From NCBI GenBank assembly GCA_016842085.1, contig JAEVEX010000023.1, positions 1 to 64,000 of the forward strand: a stretch of DNA of 64,000 nucleotides, given 5' to 3'. Made by a program: the position numbers and the translations under genes. Under the pieces are notes generated by a model. The model searched no databases, was not told where the DNA came from, and worked only from the letters and a program-made list of their open reading frames with translations. Shown in pieces: positions 9,039 to 17,068 of this stretch. Source of the stretch: Candidatus Thermoflexus tengchongensis. Lineage in GTDB: Bacteria; Chloroflexota; Anaerolineae; Thermoflexales; Thermoflexaceae. The first letter of the stretch is position 1. Every line of letters begins with the position of its first letter.

Positions 9039-10343
9039 TCAGCGGCCCAGGATCCGCCCGATCAGGGCGATCAGCAGCGGCCAGAGGACATAGTCCGTAT
9101 CCGAGGCCCAGCTGAAGAAGTCCCCGATGGCGAAGCCCAGCACCGGCCACATGAGAGCCTGGCCCACGCCCATGAGGACGCCAGCGACCACGCCGCCCAG
9201 GATGGCGCCGGGGATACCCCAGTATTTATTCCCGTAGACGCCCGCCGTGGCGCCATGGAACCAGACGGACATGGTGGGGGCGAAGATGAAGAAGGGATAC
9301 CGCGCCCCGGCGAAGATCAGGGAGACCAGCACCATGGTGAGCATCCCGATCAGCCCCCCGTAGGCCATGGACACCTGACCGTAGGGGAAGAAAAGCGGGC
9401 AATCGAGGGCAGGGATGGCGCCGGGCACGATCCGCTCCGCGATCCCCTTGAACGAAGGGATCAGCTCGGCGATGATCATCCGGACGCCCATGATCAGGAT
9501 GGCGAACCCGGCCGCGAAGTTGAGGGCCTGCAGCAGGACCCAGATGATCGGATGCTTGCCCGCCTTGGTTGCGGCCTCCGTCACGAAGCCGACGTTCAGG
9601 GCAGCCATGATGATGTAAACCACCAGGAAGGTGGCAGCCATCAGCAGCATGGGCTCCCGCAGCCACTCCAGGGCGCGGGGGAAGTAGATGGCCTCCATAT
9701 CGCCCACCCGCCGCTTTCCGCCGCCGGAGAAAAGCCGCGACAGCCAGGCGGTTGCCAGGACGGTCAGCGAGGAGGAATGGCCCAGGACGAACCCGCTTTC
9801 CTCATTGACGAAGAGATCGAAGCGATGGGTATACCAGGGCTGGATGGTTTGATAGAGGCCGGTGAAGAGGCTCGCCACGATGACCAGCGCCGCTCCTTCC
9901 AGACCCAGGATGTAACGGAAAGCGGAGACGAAGATCACCGCGTTCCAGAAGATCAGGTGGCCGGTCAGATAGATATACTTAAATCCAAAGGGGGCCAGGA
10001 TGCGGGTGAGGAACACGTTGATGAGGAAGGCGAAGAGCATCACCAGGCCGATCTGGATCCCCAGCTCGCTGATGATCTTCTGGGTGCCGATCTGGATCTG
10101 GACCGGCGGCAGGCCCAGGGTCTTGCCGGCCAACTCCCCCAGCGGGAGCAGGGCCTGGACCATCAGGTTGACCCCGGCCAGGAGGATGAGCAGGCCGATC
10201 GCCGTCTTCAGGGTCCCGGAGATCGTCCGCTCGATCCGCTCCCGAAGCAGGAGGAAACCGAGCAGGGCGATCAGGCCCAGGAAGAGGGAGGGCTCCTGCA
10301 TGAACTTCTGGATGAAACTTAAAATTTCGCGCAGGATCTCCAT
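9039..10343 (-). CDS. PTS transporter IIC, ascorbate-type (UlaA/SgaT family)
   Basis: 434 residues, polytopic, of the UlaA/SgaT IIC family that moves a sugar acid or sugar across the membrane while IIB phosphorylates it. Recognisable stretches include FNEESGFVLGHSS-like FVNEESGFVLGHSSSL, the loop DCPLFFPYGQVSMAYGGL and the C-terminal GDFFSWASDTDYVLWP. It is the last gene of a six-gene operon, starting 9 bp after the IIA gene. L-ascorbate is the classical substrate of the family, but the accompanying lactonase and KDPG-type aldolase could fit another aldonate or lactone. No Enzyme I or HPr gene is in the window. Confidence 0.88.
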   Translation of the reverse strand: MEILREILSFIQKFMQEPSLFLGLIALLGFLLLRERIERTISGTLKTAIGLLILLAGVNLMVQALLPLGELAGKTLGLPPVQIQIGTQKIISELGIQIGLVMLFAFLINVFLTRILAPFGFKYIYLTGHLIFWNAVIFVSAFRYILGLEGAALVIVASLFTGLYQTIQPWYTHRFDLFVNEESGFVLGHSSSLTVLATAWLSRLFSGGGKRRVGDMEAIYFPRALEWLREPMLLMAATFLVVYIIMAALNVGFVTEAATKAGKHPIIWVLLQALNFAAGFAILIMGVRMIIAELIPSFKGIAERIVPGAIPALDCPLFFPYGQVSMAYGGLIGMLTMVLVSLIFAGARYPFFIFAPTMSVWFHGATAGVYGNKYWGIPGAILGGVVAGVLMGVGQALMWPVLGFAIGDFFSWASDTDYVLWPLLIALIGRILGR

Positions 10344-10352
10344 GGCAACCTC

Positions 10353-10811
10353 CTATGAGCGGTTCTCCAGAAGGTCCCTCAGATACTCCTGTACCTGGCT
10401 CGCGCTTTCCAGACGGATGAGAGCTTGAACGATCTCATCGGCGCGGGCCAGGATCTCCGCCAGCTGACGCAGGAACTCGATATGGGCGGAACGGTCCGGC
10501 GTGGCGAAGGCGATGAGGAGGTGGACCGGATCGTTATGGGAGCCGAAATAAACCCCTTCCCGGACCACCACGATCGAAAGGCCGAAGGCCCGGGCGCCAT
10601 CCTCCGGACGGGCATGGGGGATGGCGACGCCGGGGGCGATGGCGATGTAGGGACCCAGCTCCTCGCAGGTCCGGATCATCTGGTCCACATAGGAGGGGGT
10701 AACCAGCCCGTCCGCGGCCAGGAGCTCCCCGCTGATCCGGACGGCCTCGGTCCACGAGCCCGCCCGCTCCACGATTCGGATCCGCCCATTCAATGCTTCC
10801 AGGAAGCTCAA
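10353..10811 (-). CDS. PTS IIA component (mannitol/fructose/ascorbate type)
   Basis: 152 residues of the PTS EIIA type 2 fold. The phosphorylated histidine is His66 in AIAPGVAIPHARPEDG, the classic 'PHA' site. The protein takes phosphate from HPr and passes it to the IIB cysteine. It lies between IIB and IIC with spacers of 6 and 9 bp, so it is surely cotranscribed. In the ascorbate system this component is UlaC; the relation here is by family and order, not by proven substrate. Confidence 0.88.
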   Translation of the reverse strand: MSFLEALNGRIRIVERAGSWTEAVRISGELLAADGLVTPSYVDQMIRTCEELGPYIAIAPGVAIPHARPEDGARAFGLSIVVVREGVYFGSHNDPVHLLIAFATPDRSAHIEFLRQLAEILARADEIVQALIRLESASQVQEYLRDLLENRS

Positions 10812-10817
10812 CAGGGC

Positions 10818-11120
10818 TCATCCCTCCAGGCGCTGAACGGCCGCCAGCAGCTTCTCCTGGATCTCCGCCTTGTTCCCATAATTGGTGACGGCTACGATCT
10901 CCCGGGCCCGCGCTCGCTGACGGAACATCTCCGCCAGGTCCGGGCCCGTCACGATGATGTCTGCGGTGATGGTTGGGGCGAGGGTCGCATCCGCCGTCTC
11001 CACCACGGCCGGGATGCCCGCTTTCTTCAGGATTTCCTCCACCGTCATTTTCAGATAGAGGGCCGTGCCAGTCCCCAGGCCACATGCGGCTACCACGCGG
11101 ATCGGTTGTTTCCGGGCCAC
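10818..11120 (-). CDS. PTS IIB component (ascorbate/lactose-like)
   Basis: About 100 residues. The phosphocysteine is Cys13 in VVAACGLGTGTAL, the typical P-loop of UlaB/GatB-type IIB proteins. A longer open frame reaches 11186, but the GTG at 11120 sits right behind AAGGAGGTGGAGG and gives the normal family length, so it is chosen as start. The protein transfers phosphate from IIA His to the incoming sugar during IIC-mediated uptake. It is followed at 6 bp by IIA and preceded by the phosphotriesterase-family gene. Confidence 0.87.
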   Translation of the reverse strand: MARKQPIRVVAACGLGTGTALYLKMTVEEILKKAGIPAVVETADATLAPTITADIIVTGPDLAEMFRQRARAREIVAVTNYGNKAEIQEKLLAAVQRLEG

Positions 11121-11186
11121 CCTCCACCTCCTTCCCCTCAGGCTTGAGCTCGCGAAGCATCTTTGGGAGCAGCTTGCGGGATCCAT

Positions 11187-12107
11187 TTAAGGCTGCTCGA
11201 TGGCGAACGCTCGAGCCGGGTTGTGGACGAGAAGATCCTCAATCGCCGCCTCCGGGACGCCTTCCGAGCGAAGCCATGGGACGAAGCGCCATAGAATATA
11301 GGTCAGGCCGGGGCCGCCGCCGGTCCGGTAGCTGGGCCAGTAGGACTTGCGGGCCAGATCCCCGCCCAGCAGGATTTGCTTCCCGTATCCTTCGGCGATC
11401 AGTCGCCGGATGAACTCGATGCGGAGCCGATCAGGAGCGTATTTCTCTTTGCTGATCTGATCGTAGCTCAGATAGACGCCGCTGCGGGCCAGCGCCAGGT
11501 GATACTCCCACTCCAGCTTGCGATCCACGTGGCCGATGATGATCCGGCCCGGATCAACCCCTTCCGATTTCAGGAGGGCCACCTGTTCCAGGCCCATCGT
11601 GCCTGCCTCCGTGTGGGTCGAGATGGGGGCTCCGGTGTGGCGATGGGCGATGGCGGCCGCCCGGAACACCTTCTCCTCGTTCGGGGTGATGCGATTCAGG
11701 CTGCTGCCCGCCTTGATCACCCCGGCCCGGATGGTTGTCCCGTCGATGCCCTCCACGATCTCCCGGATGAAGCGATCGGCCAGCTCGTGGATCGAGCGAT
11801 CCTGAACCCATGGGCCACAGAAAGCCTCCTTGTGATGACCGGTGGCCGCGATCAGATGGATCCCCGTGGTCATCGAGATCCGATGCAGGGCGCGGGCGTC
11901 CCGGCCGTAATCGGGAGGGGTCATCTCCACCAGGGCCCGCCCGCCGGCCTCCCGGAACCAGAGCAGCTCCTGGAGGGCCGCTGTCTCATCATCCAGGATC
12001 AGATCGGGATCTTCCACCGGGGGACGACAGAACACGTGCTCATGGGCGTAGCAGATCCCCAGGGCCTCCGGCGCGATATCGCCGCAAACGGTTCGGATGA
12101 CAGCCAC
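11187..12107 (-). CDS. phosphotriesterase-family metal hydrolase, probable phospho-sugar lactonase
   Basis: 306 residues of the amidohydrolase superfamily, phosphotriesterase branch. The binuclear metal site is complete: His22 and His24 (AHEH), the bridging Lys132 (GVIKAGS), His165 (STHTEAG), His193 (IGHVDR) and Asp250 (LLGGDLAR). Members next to ascorbate-type PTS genes are known or suspected to open phosphorylated sugar lactones, and that is the likely role here: hydrolysing the lactone-phosphate delivered by the PTS. It is translated just after the aldolase gene (10 bp) and before IIB. A true organophosphate hydrolase is less likely given the operon. Confidence 0.85.
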   Translation of the reverse strand: MAVIRTVCGDIAPEALGICYAHEHVFCRPPVEDPDLILDDETAALQELLWFREAGGRALVEMTPPDYGRDARALHRISMTTGIHLIAATGHHKEAFCGPWVQDRSIHELADRFIREIVEGIDGTTIRAGVIKAGSSLNRITPNEEKVFRAAAIAHRHTGAPISTHTEAGTMGLEQVALLKSEGVDPGRIIIGHVDRKLEWEYHLALARSGVYLSYDQISKEKYAPDRLRIEFIRRLIAEGYGKQILLGGDLARKSYWPSYRTGGGPGLTYILWRFVPWLRSEGVPEAAIEDLLVHNPARAFAIEQP

Positions 12108-12117
12108 GGGTCCTCCT

Positions 12118-12765
12118 TTACGCGATGATCTTTGCCCGAATCCGTTCCACGAGCGCGCGGGCCTCCCAGGCCTGACGGATCAGATCATCCGCCCGGCGCT
12201 CGCGGATCAGCCGGCGATCCGCCAGCCAGGTCCCCCCGCATGCGAGCACATTGGGCAGCTTCAGGTAATCCGCCAGGTTGCTGAGACGGATGCCACCGGT
12301 GGGGATGAAGCGGACCTGGGGGAAGACCGGGGCCAGCGCCTCCAGGGTTTTCGTCCCGCCCATCGCCTCGGCCGGGAAGAACTTCAGCACATCCAACCCG
12401 TGCCGAAGGGCGGCCATCACCTCGGAGGGGGTCGCCACGCCGGGGATCAGGAGAACGCCTGCGGATCGACACCAGACCGCCAGCTCGCTGTCGAATCCGG
12501 GGGAAACGATGAACTGAGCCCCGGCCTGGAGCGCCTCCGCCGCCTGGGCCGGGGTGAGGATCGTCCCCGCCCCGATGATGAACTGCGGATCGACCTGTCG
12601 CAGATAGCGGATCACATCCGCTGCCCCGGCGGTGCGGAAAGCCACCTCGATCACAGGGAGCCCCGCCCTTTGCATGGCATTCGCAAAAAAGCGTGCTTCA
12701 TCCTCGCCTTCCAGCACCGCGATAGGGATCACCCCCGCGCGCTCCATGGCTTCCAGGGCTTCCAT
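12118..12765 (-). CDS. eda: 2-dehydro-3-deoxy-phosphogluconate / 4-hydroxy-2-oxoglutarate aldolase
   Basis: 215 residues of the class I KDPG aldolase family. It cleaves a 2-keto-3-deoxy-6-phospho-sugar acid to pyruvate and glyceraldehyde 3-phosphate. The Schiff-base lysine is Lys128 in DVLKFFPAEA. Glu40, Arg44 and Thr45 (IEVAFRT) and the GAGTIL and PTGGI strands are in place. Its position in a PTS-lactonase operon suggests the imported compound is converted through a 2-keto-3-deoxy acid phosphate to central metabolites; the dehydratase that would be needed between lactonase and aldolase is not in the operon. Confidence 0.9.
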   Translation of the reverse strand: MEALEAMERAGVIPIAVLEGEDEARFFANAMQRAGLPVIEVAFRTAGAADVIRYLRQVDPQFIIGAGTILTPAQAAEALQAGAQFIVSPGFDSELAVWCRSAGVLLIPGVATPSEVMAALRHGLDVLKFFPAEAMGGTKTLEALAPVFPQVRFIPTGGIRLSNLADYLKLPNVLACGGTWLADRRLIRERRADDLIRQAWEARALVERIRAKIIA

Positions 12766-12803
12766 CGTTCGCCCTCCTTTGTAAGGGGGGATCCATCCCG
12801 CGC

Positions 12804-13835
12804 CTAAGCGCCCGGAGGGCTGGAGCTGAACACCCCGGCCCGCCGGGGAACGGCCCCCTGGCGATCCGCCGCGTGGATTTTGAGCGCTTCCGAAGCGGCC
12901 CCCTTGTCCGTAACCAGGATGTCAATCAGACCGCTTCGGAGGGCTGCCAGGATCGCCCGGGCTTTCATGGTTCCGCCGGCGACGGCGAACACGCATGGGA
13001 TCTGCCGGATCTCCTCCAGGGTCAGGCCGATCGTTCTTCGATCGAAGGGGGTGGGGATCGGCTGGCCGTTCAAATCCAGATAGCGGGCGCAGAGATAACC
13101 GACTGCGCCCTGCCTCCGGAGCCAGGCCAGATCCTCTTCCGAGAGGGATCCGGAGCGCTTCAGCGAAGAGACCTCGGATTCCGTCGAGCCGATCCCGACC
13201 AGCAGCAAATCCGCCTTGCGGGCGAGATCCAGAACCTCTTTGATCATCCGCTCCTGCAGCAGTTGCTGGCAGGTCTCCTCGCTTTCCACCATCAATGGCG
13301 CATGGAGGTAATAACCCTGGGCGCCCAGCGTCTCGGCCAGCCTTCGCACGATCGCCGGGGTATCACAGGGATGAGTTCCGCCCAGGGCCCCCAGGCATTG
13401 CACCACCCGAAGGCGCGGATATGCCTGAGGAGGAAGGGCCTGGATCAGCTCCCACAGTGTGATCCCCCAGGTCACCGCCACGGTCATCCCATCCCGAAGG
13501 TAATGAACCAGCTCCAGGGCCGCCAGCTTCCCCAGCCGGCTTAACAGCTCCGGGTAGGGGAGGTTTTCCACATCCAGCACCCGCGCCGTCCGCAATCCGA
13601 ACGTTGCGATCAGTTGATCTTCCAGATCCCTCGCCGTTCGGATCGGCCAGTGGATGGAGATCTGGACGATCTTCCTCTGCCGCGCCTCGCTGAGAAGGCG
13701 GGACACCATGGAGCGGCTGAACCCGAGGGCTTTGGCGATCCGTGATTGATTCCAGCCCTGTTCGTAATAAAGGCTGGCCACGTGGGCGAGCAGTTCCTCT
13801 CGTGTTTGAAAGCGTTTATGGGATTTCCGGGGCAT
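12804..13835 (-). CDS. SorC/DeoR-type sugar-responsive transcription regulator
   Basis: 343 residues from the ATG at 13835 (MPRKSHKRFQTREELL); an upstream ATG at 13898 would add 21 residues unlike the family. An N-terminal helix-turn-helix (QSRIAKALGFSRSMVSRLL, about residues 31-49) precedes the SorC effector domain, which binds phosphorylated sugars with stretches such as VTWGITLWELI, VGIGSTESE and GGTMKARAILAALRSG. It heads the operon of aldolase, lactonase and PTS and is the natural regulator of that system, probably released by the phosphorylated substrate or product. Confidence 0.88.
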   Translation of the reverse strand: MPRKSHKRFQTREELLAHVASLYYEQGWNQSRIAKALGFSRSMVSRLLSEARQRKIVQISIHWPIRTARDLEDQLIATFGLRTARVLDVENLPYPELLSRLGKLAALELVHYLRDGMTVAVTWGITLWELIQALPPQAYPRLRVVQCLGALGGTHPCDTPAIVRRLAETLGAQGYYLHAPLMVESEETCQQLLQERMIKEVLDLARKADLLLVGIGSTESEVSSLKRSGSLSEEDLAWLRRQGAVGYLCARYLDLNGQPIPTPFDRRTIGLTLEEIRQIPCVFAVAGGTMKARAILAALRSGLIDILVTDKGAASEALKIHAADRQGAVPRRAGVFSSSPPGA

Positions 13836-13898
13836 GTTCGATCTTCGTCCTGGGGCTTCCCCTCTGGCCTTGATATGGGGACTTTGCCATGAGAACAA

Positions 13899-13945
13899 AT
13901 GTGAATCTATTTCAACTTTGCTCAGAAAGATTTTAGTATAAGGCC
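13899..13945. promoter_or_regulatory. AT-rich promoter/operator region of the SorC-PTS operon
   Basis: This AT-rich stretch upstream of the SorC gene contains TTGAAATAGATTCACA on the minus strand, with an imperfect dyad GTGAA-TCTA-TTTCA that could be the SorC operator. Only sequence and position support it. Confidence 0.35.
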
Positions 13946-13977
13946 ATAAAGGCTGTCAAGCGCCGGACAGGTGGCCT

Positions 13978-14578
13978 GTGCGGCATATGATTTATCCCAC
14001 CCCGCGCGTGCCTTTTGGAAGCTCTCCGGAGGAACGAGGACGCATTGCCCTTGAGCTGATTGAGGAGGCCTTGCGCACTGTTCTTCCTCCGGAAGATGTG
14101 GCGGGCGTCCTGGTGGAACCTATCCTCGGGGAAGGGGGTTACTTTGTTCCTCCGCCGGGCTTTCTGGAGGGCCTGCAGGCCCTTTGCAGGCGCTATGGTT
14201 TCCGGCTGATCGTCGATGAGGTGCAAACGGGCCTGGGGCGGACCGGGCGGTGGTTCGCCGTGGAGCATTGGGGGGTGGAGCCGGACATCCTGATCCTGGG
14301 GAAAGCGCTGGGGGGGCGGGCTGCCTCTGGGCGCGGTTCTCGCCCGTCGGGAGCTGGCAGATGCCTGGGATCCAGGGGCCCATGGGTCGACTTTCGGCGG
14401 CAATCCGCTGGCGTGTCAGGCAGGACTGGCGACGATCGCCGTGATTGAAGAAGAAGGCTTGCTGGAGAACGCTCAACGGGTCGGCGCCTATCTGCGGGAG
14501 CGCTTTGAGGAGGCCCGCACCTCCATGCCAATGATCAGGAAGGTGCGAGGATCGGAAGGCCGGATAGCCCGCGCTTGA
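13978..14578 (+). pseudogene. class III aminotransferase remnant with frameshift
   Basis: The fragment covers the middle to late part of a PLP-dependent class III aminotransferase (acetylornithine/GABA type). It includes [35 protein letters not shown] and the PLP lysine region [10 protein letters not shown]. The frame is lost at a run of G residues near 14309-14316 and resumes in another frame with [32 protein letters not shown] and [14 protein letters not shown], ending at 14578. The N-terminal roughly 180 residues and the C-terminus are missing, so it is a dead fragment. It starts immediately after the SorC promoter region, as if the rest had been deleted. Confidence 0.85.
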
Positions 14579-14613
14579 AGGTGGCCCTGGCTGCCCGTGT
14601 CGATGATCGATTC

Positions 14614-15345
14614 TTAAGGAAGCGCCGGTGAGACCCTGGCGAATCGGCGCAGCCGTTCGGGATCGAACACGAGGACCTTTCCTCGGCGCAGTTCAATAAG
14701 ACCCTGTTTCTGAAGATCGTTCAGCGCCTTCGTGACGGTCTCGCGATAGGCTCCCACCAGAGCGGCCAGCTCTTCATGGGTGTAACTCAGCTCGATGCCG
14801 GGGGTCTGGCCACCCGCATGGTCGGCCGGGCTCCGGGATGGGGTGCGGGCGGCCAGCTCCGCGAGCAGCAGGGCCAGCCGCTCCGGCACGCGACGGTAGG
14901 TCACATCCAGCAATCGTCGCTCCGTCTCGATCAAACGGCGCCCCATCGCTTCCAGAATGCGCAGCACGATGCGCGGATCACCAAGCAAAAGAGCCCGAAC
15001 GTCGTTCCGGCTCATCAGACATAGCAGGCAGGGGGTCAGCGCTTCCGCGAAGCTGCCGTGCAGCTCCTGGCCGAGCAGGGCCATCTCCCCGAACACGGCG
15101 CCTGCTTCCAGGATCGCCAGGGTCAGGGTGCGTCCATCGGGCAGCAGCTGATAGAGGCGCACCCGGCCTTCTTTCAGGATGAACAACACCTCGGCGGAGT
15201 CCTCCGGCGTATAAAAGATCGTCCCTGCCGGCACCCGTTTCATGGGGGCACGCTGGCTGAGACGCCTCAGCTCCTCAGGAGACAGGTCCTGGAAGAGATC
15301 GATCTCCTGAAGGTACATCATACGGATAGGCCACGGAATCGCCAT
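14614..15345 (-). CDS. Crp/Fnr-family transcription regulator
   Basis: About 243 residues from the ATG at 15345. A cyclic-nucleotide-binding beta-barrel (LSPEELRRL to FGEMALLG) is followed by a dimerisation helix and an Ftr/Crp winged helix (SYTHEELAALVGAYRETVTKALNDLQKQGLIEL). No N-terminal Fnr-type cysteine cluster is seen. The start is uncertain: the ATG at 15345 lies in sequence derived from the neighbouring DUF3179 remnant, and the family similarity begins only at YLQEIDLFQDL, next to ATGATG at 15316-15321. The native start and promoter may have been lost or replaced by the fusion of the two loci. Confidence 0.85.
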   Translation of the reverse strand: MAIPWPIRMMYLQEIDLFQDLSPEELRRLSQRAPMKRVPAGTIFYTPEDSAEVLFILKEGRVRLYQLLPDGRTLTLAILEAGAVFGEMALLGQELHGSFAEALTPCLLCLMSRNDVRALLLGDPRIVLRILEAMGRRLIETERRLLDVTYRRVPERLALLLAELAARTPSRSPADHAGGQTPGIELSYTHEELAALVGAYRETVTKALNDLQKQGLIELRRGKVLVFDPERLRRFARVSPALP

Positions 15346-15863
15346 TGATCTCAACCCCCAGGATGCGCGCCATGGGCGGCAGCCTTCCATCCAGCTGAGG
15401 ACCCTGGTAGAGAAATGGGGGGGTGTGGACATCGTCGTATCCCACGTAAGGATTGTGGCCGTAAGGGCGGATATAACCCGTCCAGCGGATAGGCGCGCGC
15501 CTCCCCGTTCAAATGGACCAGGATCACCGGCTCATTGGGCTTCAGCCATGGGTCGGCCTCCGGGGTGCGGACAAAGCGAGGGTGGTCGATGGCCGGGATC
15601 CCATCGCGGGGAGGTCCACCGGGTAAAATCTCGTCGAAGGAAACCAGCGATCGACGGAAATCGGTCCTGGGGAACTCCCATTCCGCGCCGGAAGGGGGCG
15701 GCTGGAGGATCGGTGGGGTCGAATGGGGGCCTGGCCGGGTTGGGAGCGCGGAAGCTGCAGGCTCCCGCGCAACGGTCTCCGGCGTCCCACACCCGGATGC
15801 CATCCAGGCGAGGATGAGGATGATCCAGCTTCCGGATCGAAGCGTTCCCATGAAGGAGTTCAT
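15318..15863 (-). pseudogene. DUF3179 lipoprotein gene with internal deletion and lost 3' end
   Basis: The frame starts with a lipoprotein signal (LILAWMASGC, lipobox cysteine near residue 25) and a DUF3179 N-terminal part: SFDEILPGGPPRDGIPAIDHP and NGEARAYPLD. The region that normally follows, with the CPLCGT-type motif, is absent. In another frame the typical later DUF3179 sequence appears directly: WTGYIRPYGHNPYVGYDD, TPPFLYQGPQLDGRLPPMAR and INGDSVAYPYDV. The gene therefore suffered an internal deletion with frame change and breaks off where the Crp/Fnr gene begins. DUF3179 function is unknown. Confidence 0.75.
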
Positions 15864-15899
15864 CCGTTCCAGCAGAAGGCGCAGCCCCTCATTCCCTGG

Positions 15900-15936
15900 G
15901 GGTCGAGCGGAGCGCCTTCCGCGCCCCGCTCGACCC
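15900..15936. terminator. hairpin downstream of the YHS gene
   Basis: GGGTCGAGCGG and CCGCTCGACCC form 11-bp arms around a GC-rich loop that can itself pair. It lies about 60 bp past the end of the YHS gene on the minus strand. No T tract is evident, so termination is inferred from position only. Confidence 0.45.
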
Positions 15937-15993
15937 TAAAGCCCCCGCTAAAGCCCCTGTGGGAGACCTGCCCTGCGGCTCCCGCCCTGGATT

Positions 15994-16188
15994 TCAATGG
16001 AGATGGCTGGACGAACTGCCCGGCGCCTCTGGCCGATCCTGACCCGCATACTTCTCCGGGGCTGTATCGAAAGCGGCTTTGCAGTCTGAGGAACAGAAGT
16101 AGTAAGTCTGGCCCTTATAGACGGAGGCGGGAGCTGTTTCGATCTCCGCTATCTCCATTCCGCACACCGGGCATGTCGGATTCTTCAC
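15994..16188 (-). CDS. small YHS-domain metal-binding protein
   Basis: 64 residues from a GTG at 16188, chosen because AAAGGAGGAACCAC precedes it; the open frame extends upstream without a better site. The YHS pattern is complete: NPTCPVCGMEIAE, ASVYKGQTYYFCSSDCKAAFDTAPEKY, with four cysteines able to bind a metal such as copper. YHS proteins are found alone or fused to copper ATPases and oxygenases. The gene follows the small glutaredoxin-like gene on the same strand, suggesting a metal or thiol homeostasis role. Confidence 0.8.
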   Translation of the reverse strand: MKNPTCPVCGMEIAEIETAPASVYKGQTYYFCSSDCKAAFDTAPEKYAGQDRPEAPGSSSSHLH

Positions 16189-16226
16189 CGTGGTTCCTCC
16201 TTTTGTTTTGTAAGGCTGCGGGAAAC

Positions 16227-16496
16227 TCAATGGGTCGTTGATGAGGAGCTGAGGCGGTCGATCTGCGCCAGCAGCTCTTCCTCACTGGGATTGCCCTGGA
16301 ACAGAACGTGATGATCCCACACATAGGTTGGGGTGCCGATCACCGGGATATCTGGATCCTCCTCTGACGCCGGGAGCGGCCCATCGATATCGATGAGCAC
16401 AATCGGGATATGGGGGCGCAGGCGCTTCAGGCGTCGGAACAGCTTCAGAGCGGTGCTGCAGCCTCGACAGTGCCGGGAGATGTAAATGCGCAGCAT
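16227..16496 (-). CDS. glutaredoxin-like thiol protein
   Basis: 89 residues from the ATG at 16496 (MLRIYISRHCRGCSTALKLF). The active-site CxxC (Cys10, Cys13) sits at the end of the first strand as in thioredoxin-fold proteins, and the cis-Pro region is VIGTPTYVWDHHVLFQGNP. It probably reduces or relays disulfides in the cytosol. The gene lies between the small membrane protein and the YHS gene and is likely cotranscribed with both. Confidence 0.75.
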   Translation of the reverse strand: MLRIYISRHCRGCSTALKLFRRLKRLRPHIPIVLIDIDGPLPASEEDPDIPVIGTPTYVWDHHVLFQGNPSEEELLAQIDRLSSSSTTH

Positions 16497-16512
16497 GGCC
16501 GGGCGTTGCCGC

Positions 16513-16662
16513 TCAGTTGGAGTGCGGTGCCCAGGCACCGCACTCCAACACGACCGCCATCAGGAGCCCGAAGGCCAGGCCGCCCACCACGCCCCCCAGC
16601 GCGCCGGCCACGATCCGTTCCGTCCACTTCGCCGCCTGCGCGGCCCCCGTTGTTCCAGTCAT
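16513..16662 (-). CDS. small single-span membrane protein
   Basis: 49 residues from the ATG at 16662, well placed behind AAAGGAGGCGCTCCG. Residues about 17-40 (IVAGALGGVVGGLAFGLLMAVV) form one hydrophobic, glycine-rich segment. The last 12 residues (LECGAWAPHS and end) are encoded by the palindromic repeat at 16517-16548, which appears to have been inserted at or to have replaced the gene's 3' end. Its function is unknown. It is first in a small unit with the glutaredoxin-like and YHS genes. Confidence 0.6.
   Translation of the reverse strand: MTGTTGAAQAAKWTERIVAGALGGVVGGLAFGLLMAVVLECGAWAPHSN
16517..16548. repeat. palindromic repeat, copy 1
   Basis: Perfect 15-bp arms TTGGAGTGCGGTGCC / GGCACCGCACTCCAA with a 2-base centre. 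The same core occurs again at 17477-17502. This copy forms the coding 3' end of the small membrane protein gene. It resembles REP-type or Rickettsia-palindromic-element-like repeats in form; no relation to a named family is claimed. Confidence 0.85.
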
Positions 16663-16765
16663 CGGAGCGCCTCCTTTTTCGTCTGAAGAGATAATCTCCT
16701 GCCTTGCTGAAGGCAATTGTAACCGGCCACGCCTTCCCGATCTGTAATCTGGATCACTATGGGGG

Positions 16766-17068
16766 AACGCGGTCAGTGCGGGCGAGGCCCGGCTGTTCTG
16801 GAATCCGTTCATGCTGCAGCTGCGCTATGAAGCGCTCCGCCGGCGATTCCCGAACACCCTCATCGCGCTGCGGGTCCCCATCGATGCCGATATCCTGACG
16901 ATGGTTCAGGCAGGGACCCGGATCTTCCATAGGACGGCGGATTACCACGGCCGGGTCGGGGGCCGGTTCATGAGGGAGGCGATCCGGGATCTCCACGAGC
17001 GCCTGGTGGCCGCCGGGGTTCGGGAGGAGATCACCCTGAGAGGAAGGTCGTTCGGATGCCGAAGATGA
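16766..17068 (+). pseudogene. unrecognised protein fragment, possibly part of an alpha/beta-barrel enzyme
   Basis: The frame reads NAVSAGEARLFWNPFML, TLIALRVPIDADILTMVQ, IFHRTADYHGR and DLHERLVAAGVREEITL. The composition and strand-helix rhythm look like real protein, and part of it recalls FMN/glutamate-synthase-like barrels, but this is not firm. There is no start with a ribosome binding site and the frame ends abruptly, so it is treated as a fragment in the decay zone. Confidence 0.4.

Noticed and set aside
11187..12107. Organophosphate-degrading phosphotriesterase
   Set aside because: The operon with a PTS and an aldolase argues for a phospho-sugar lactonase of the same superfamily branch.
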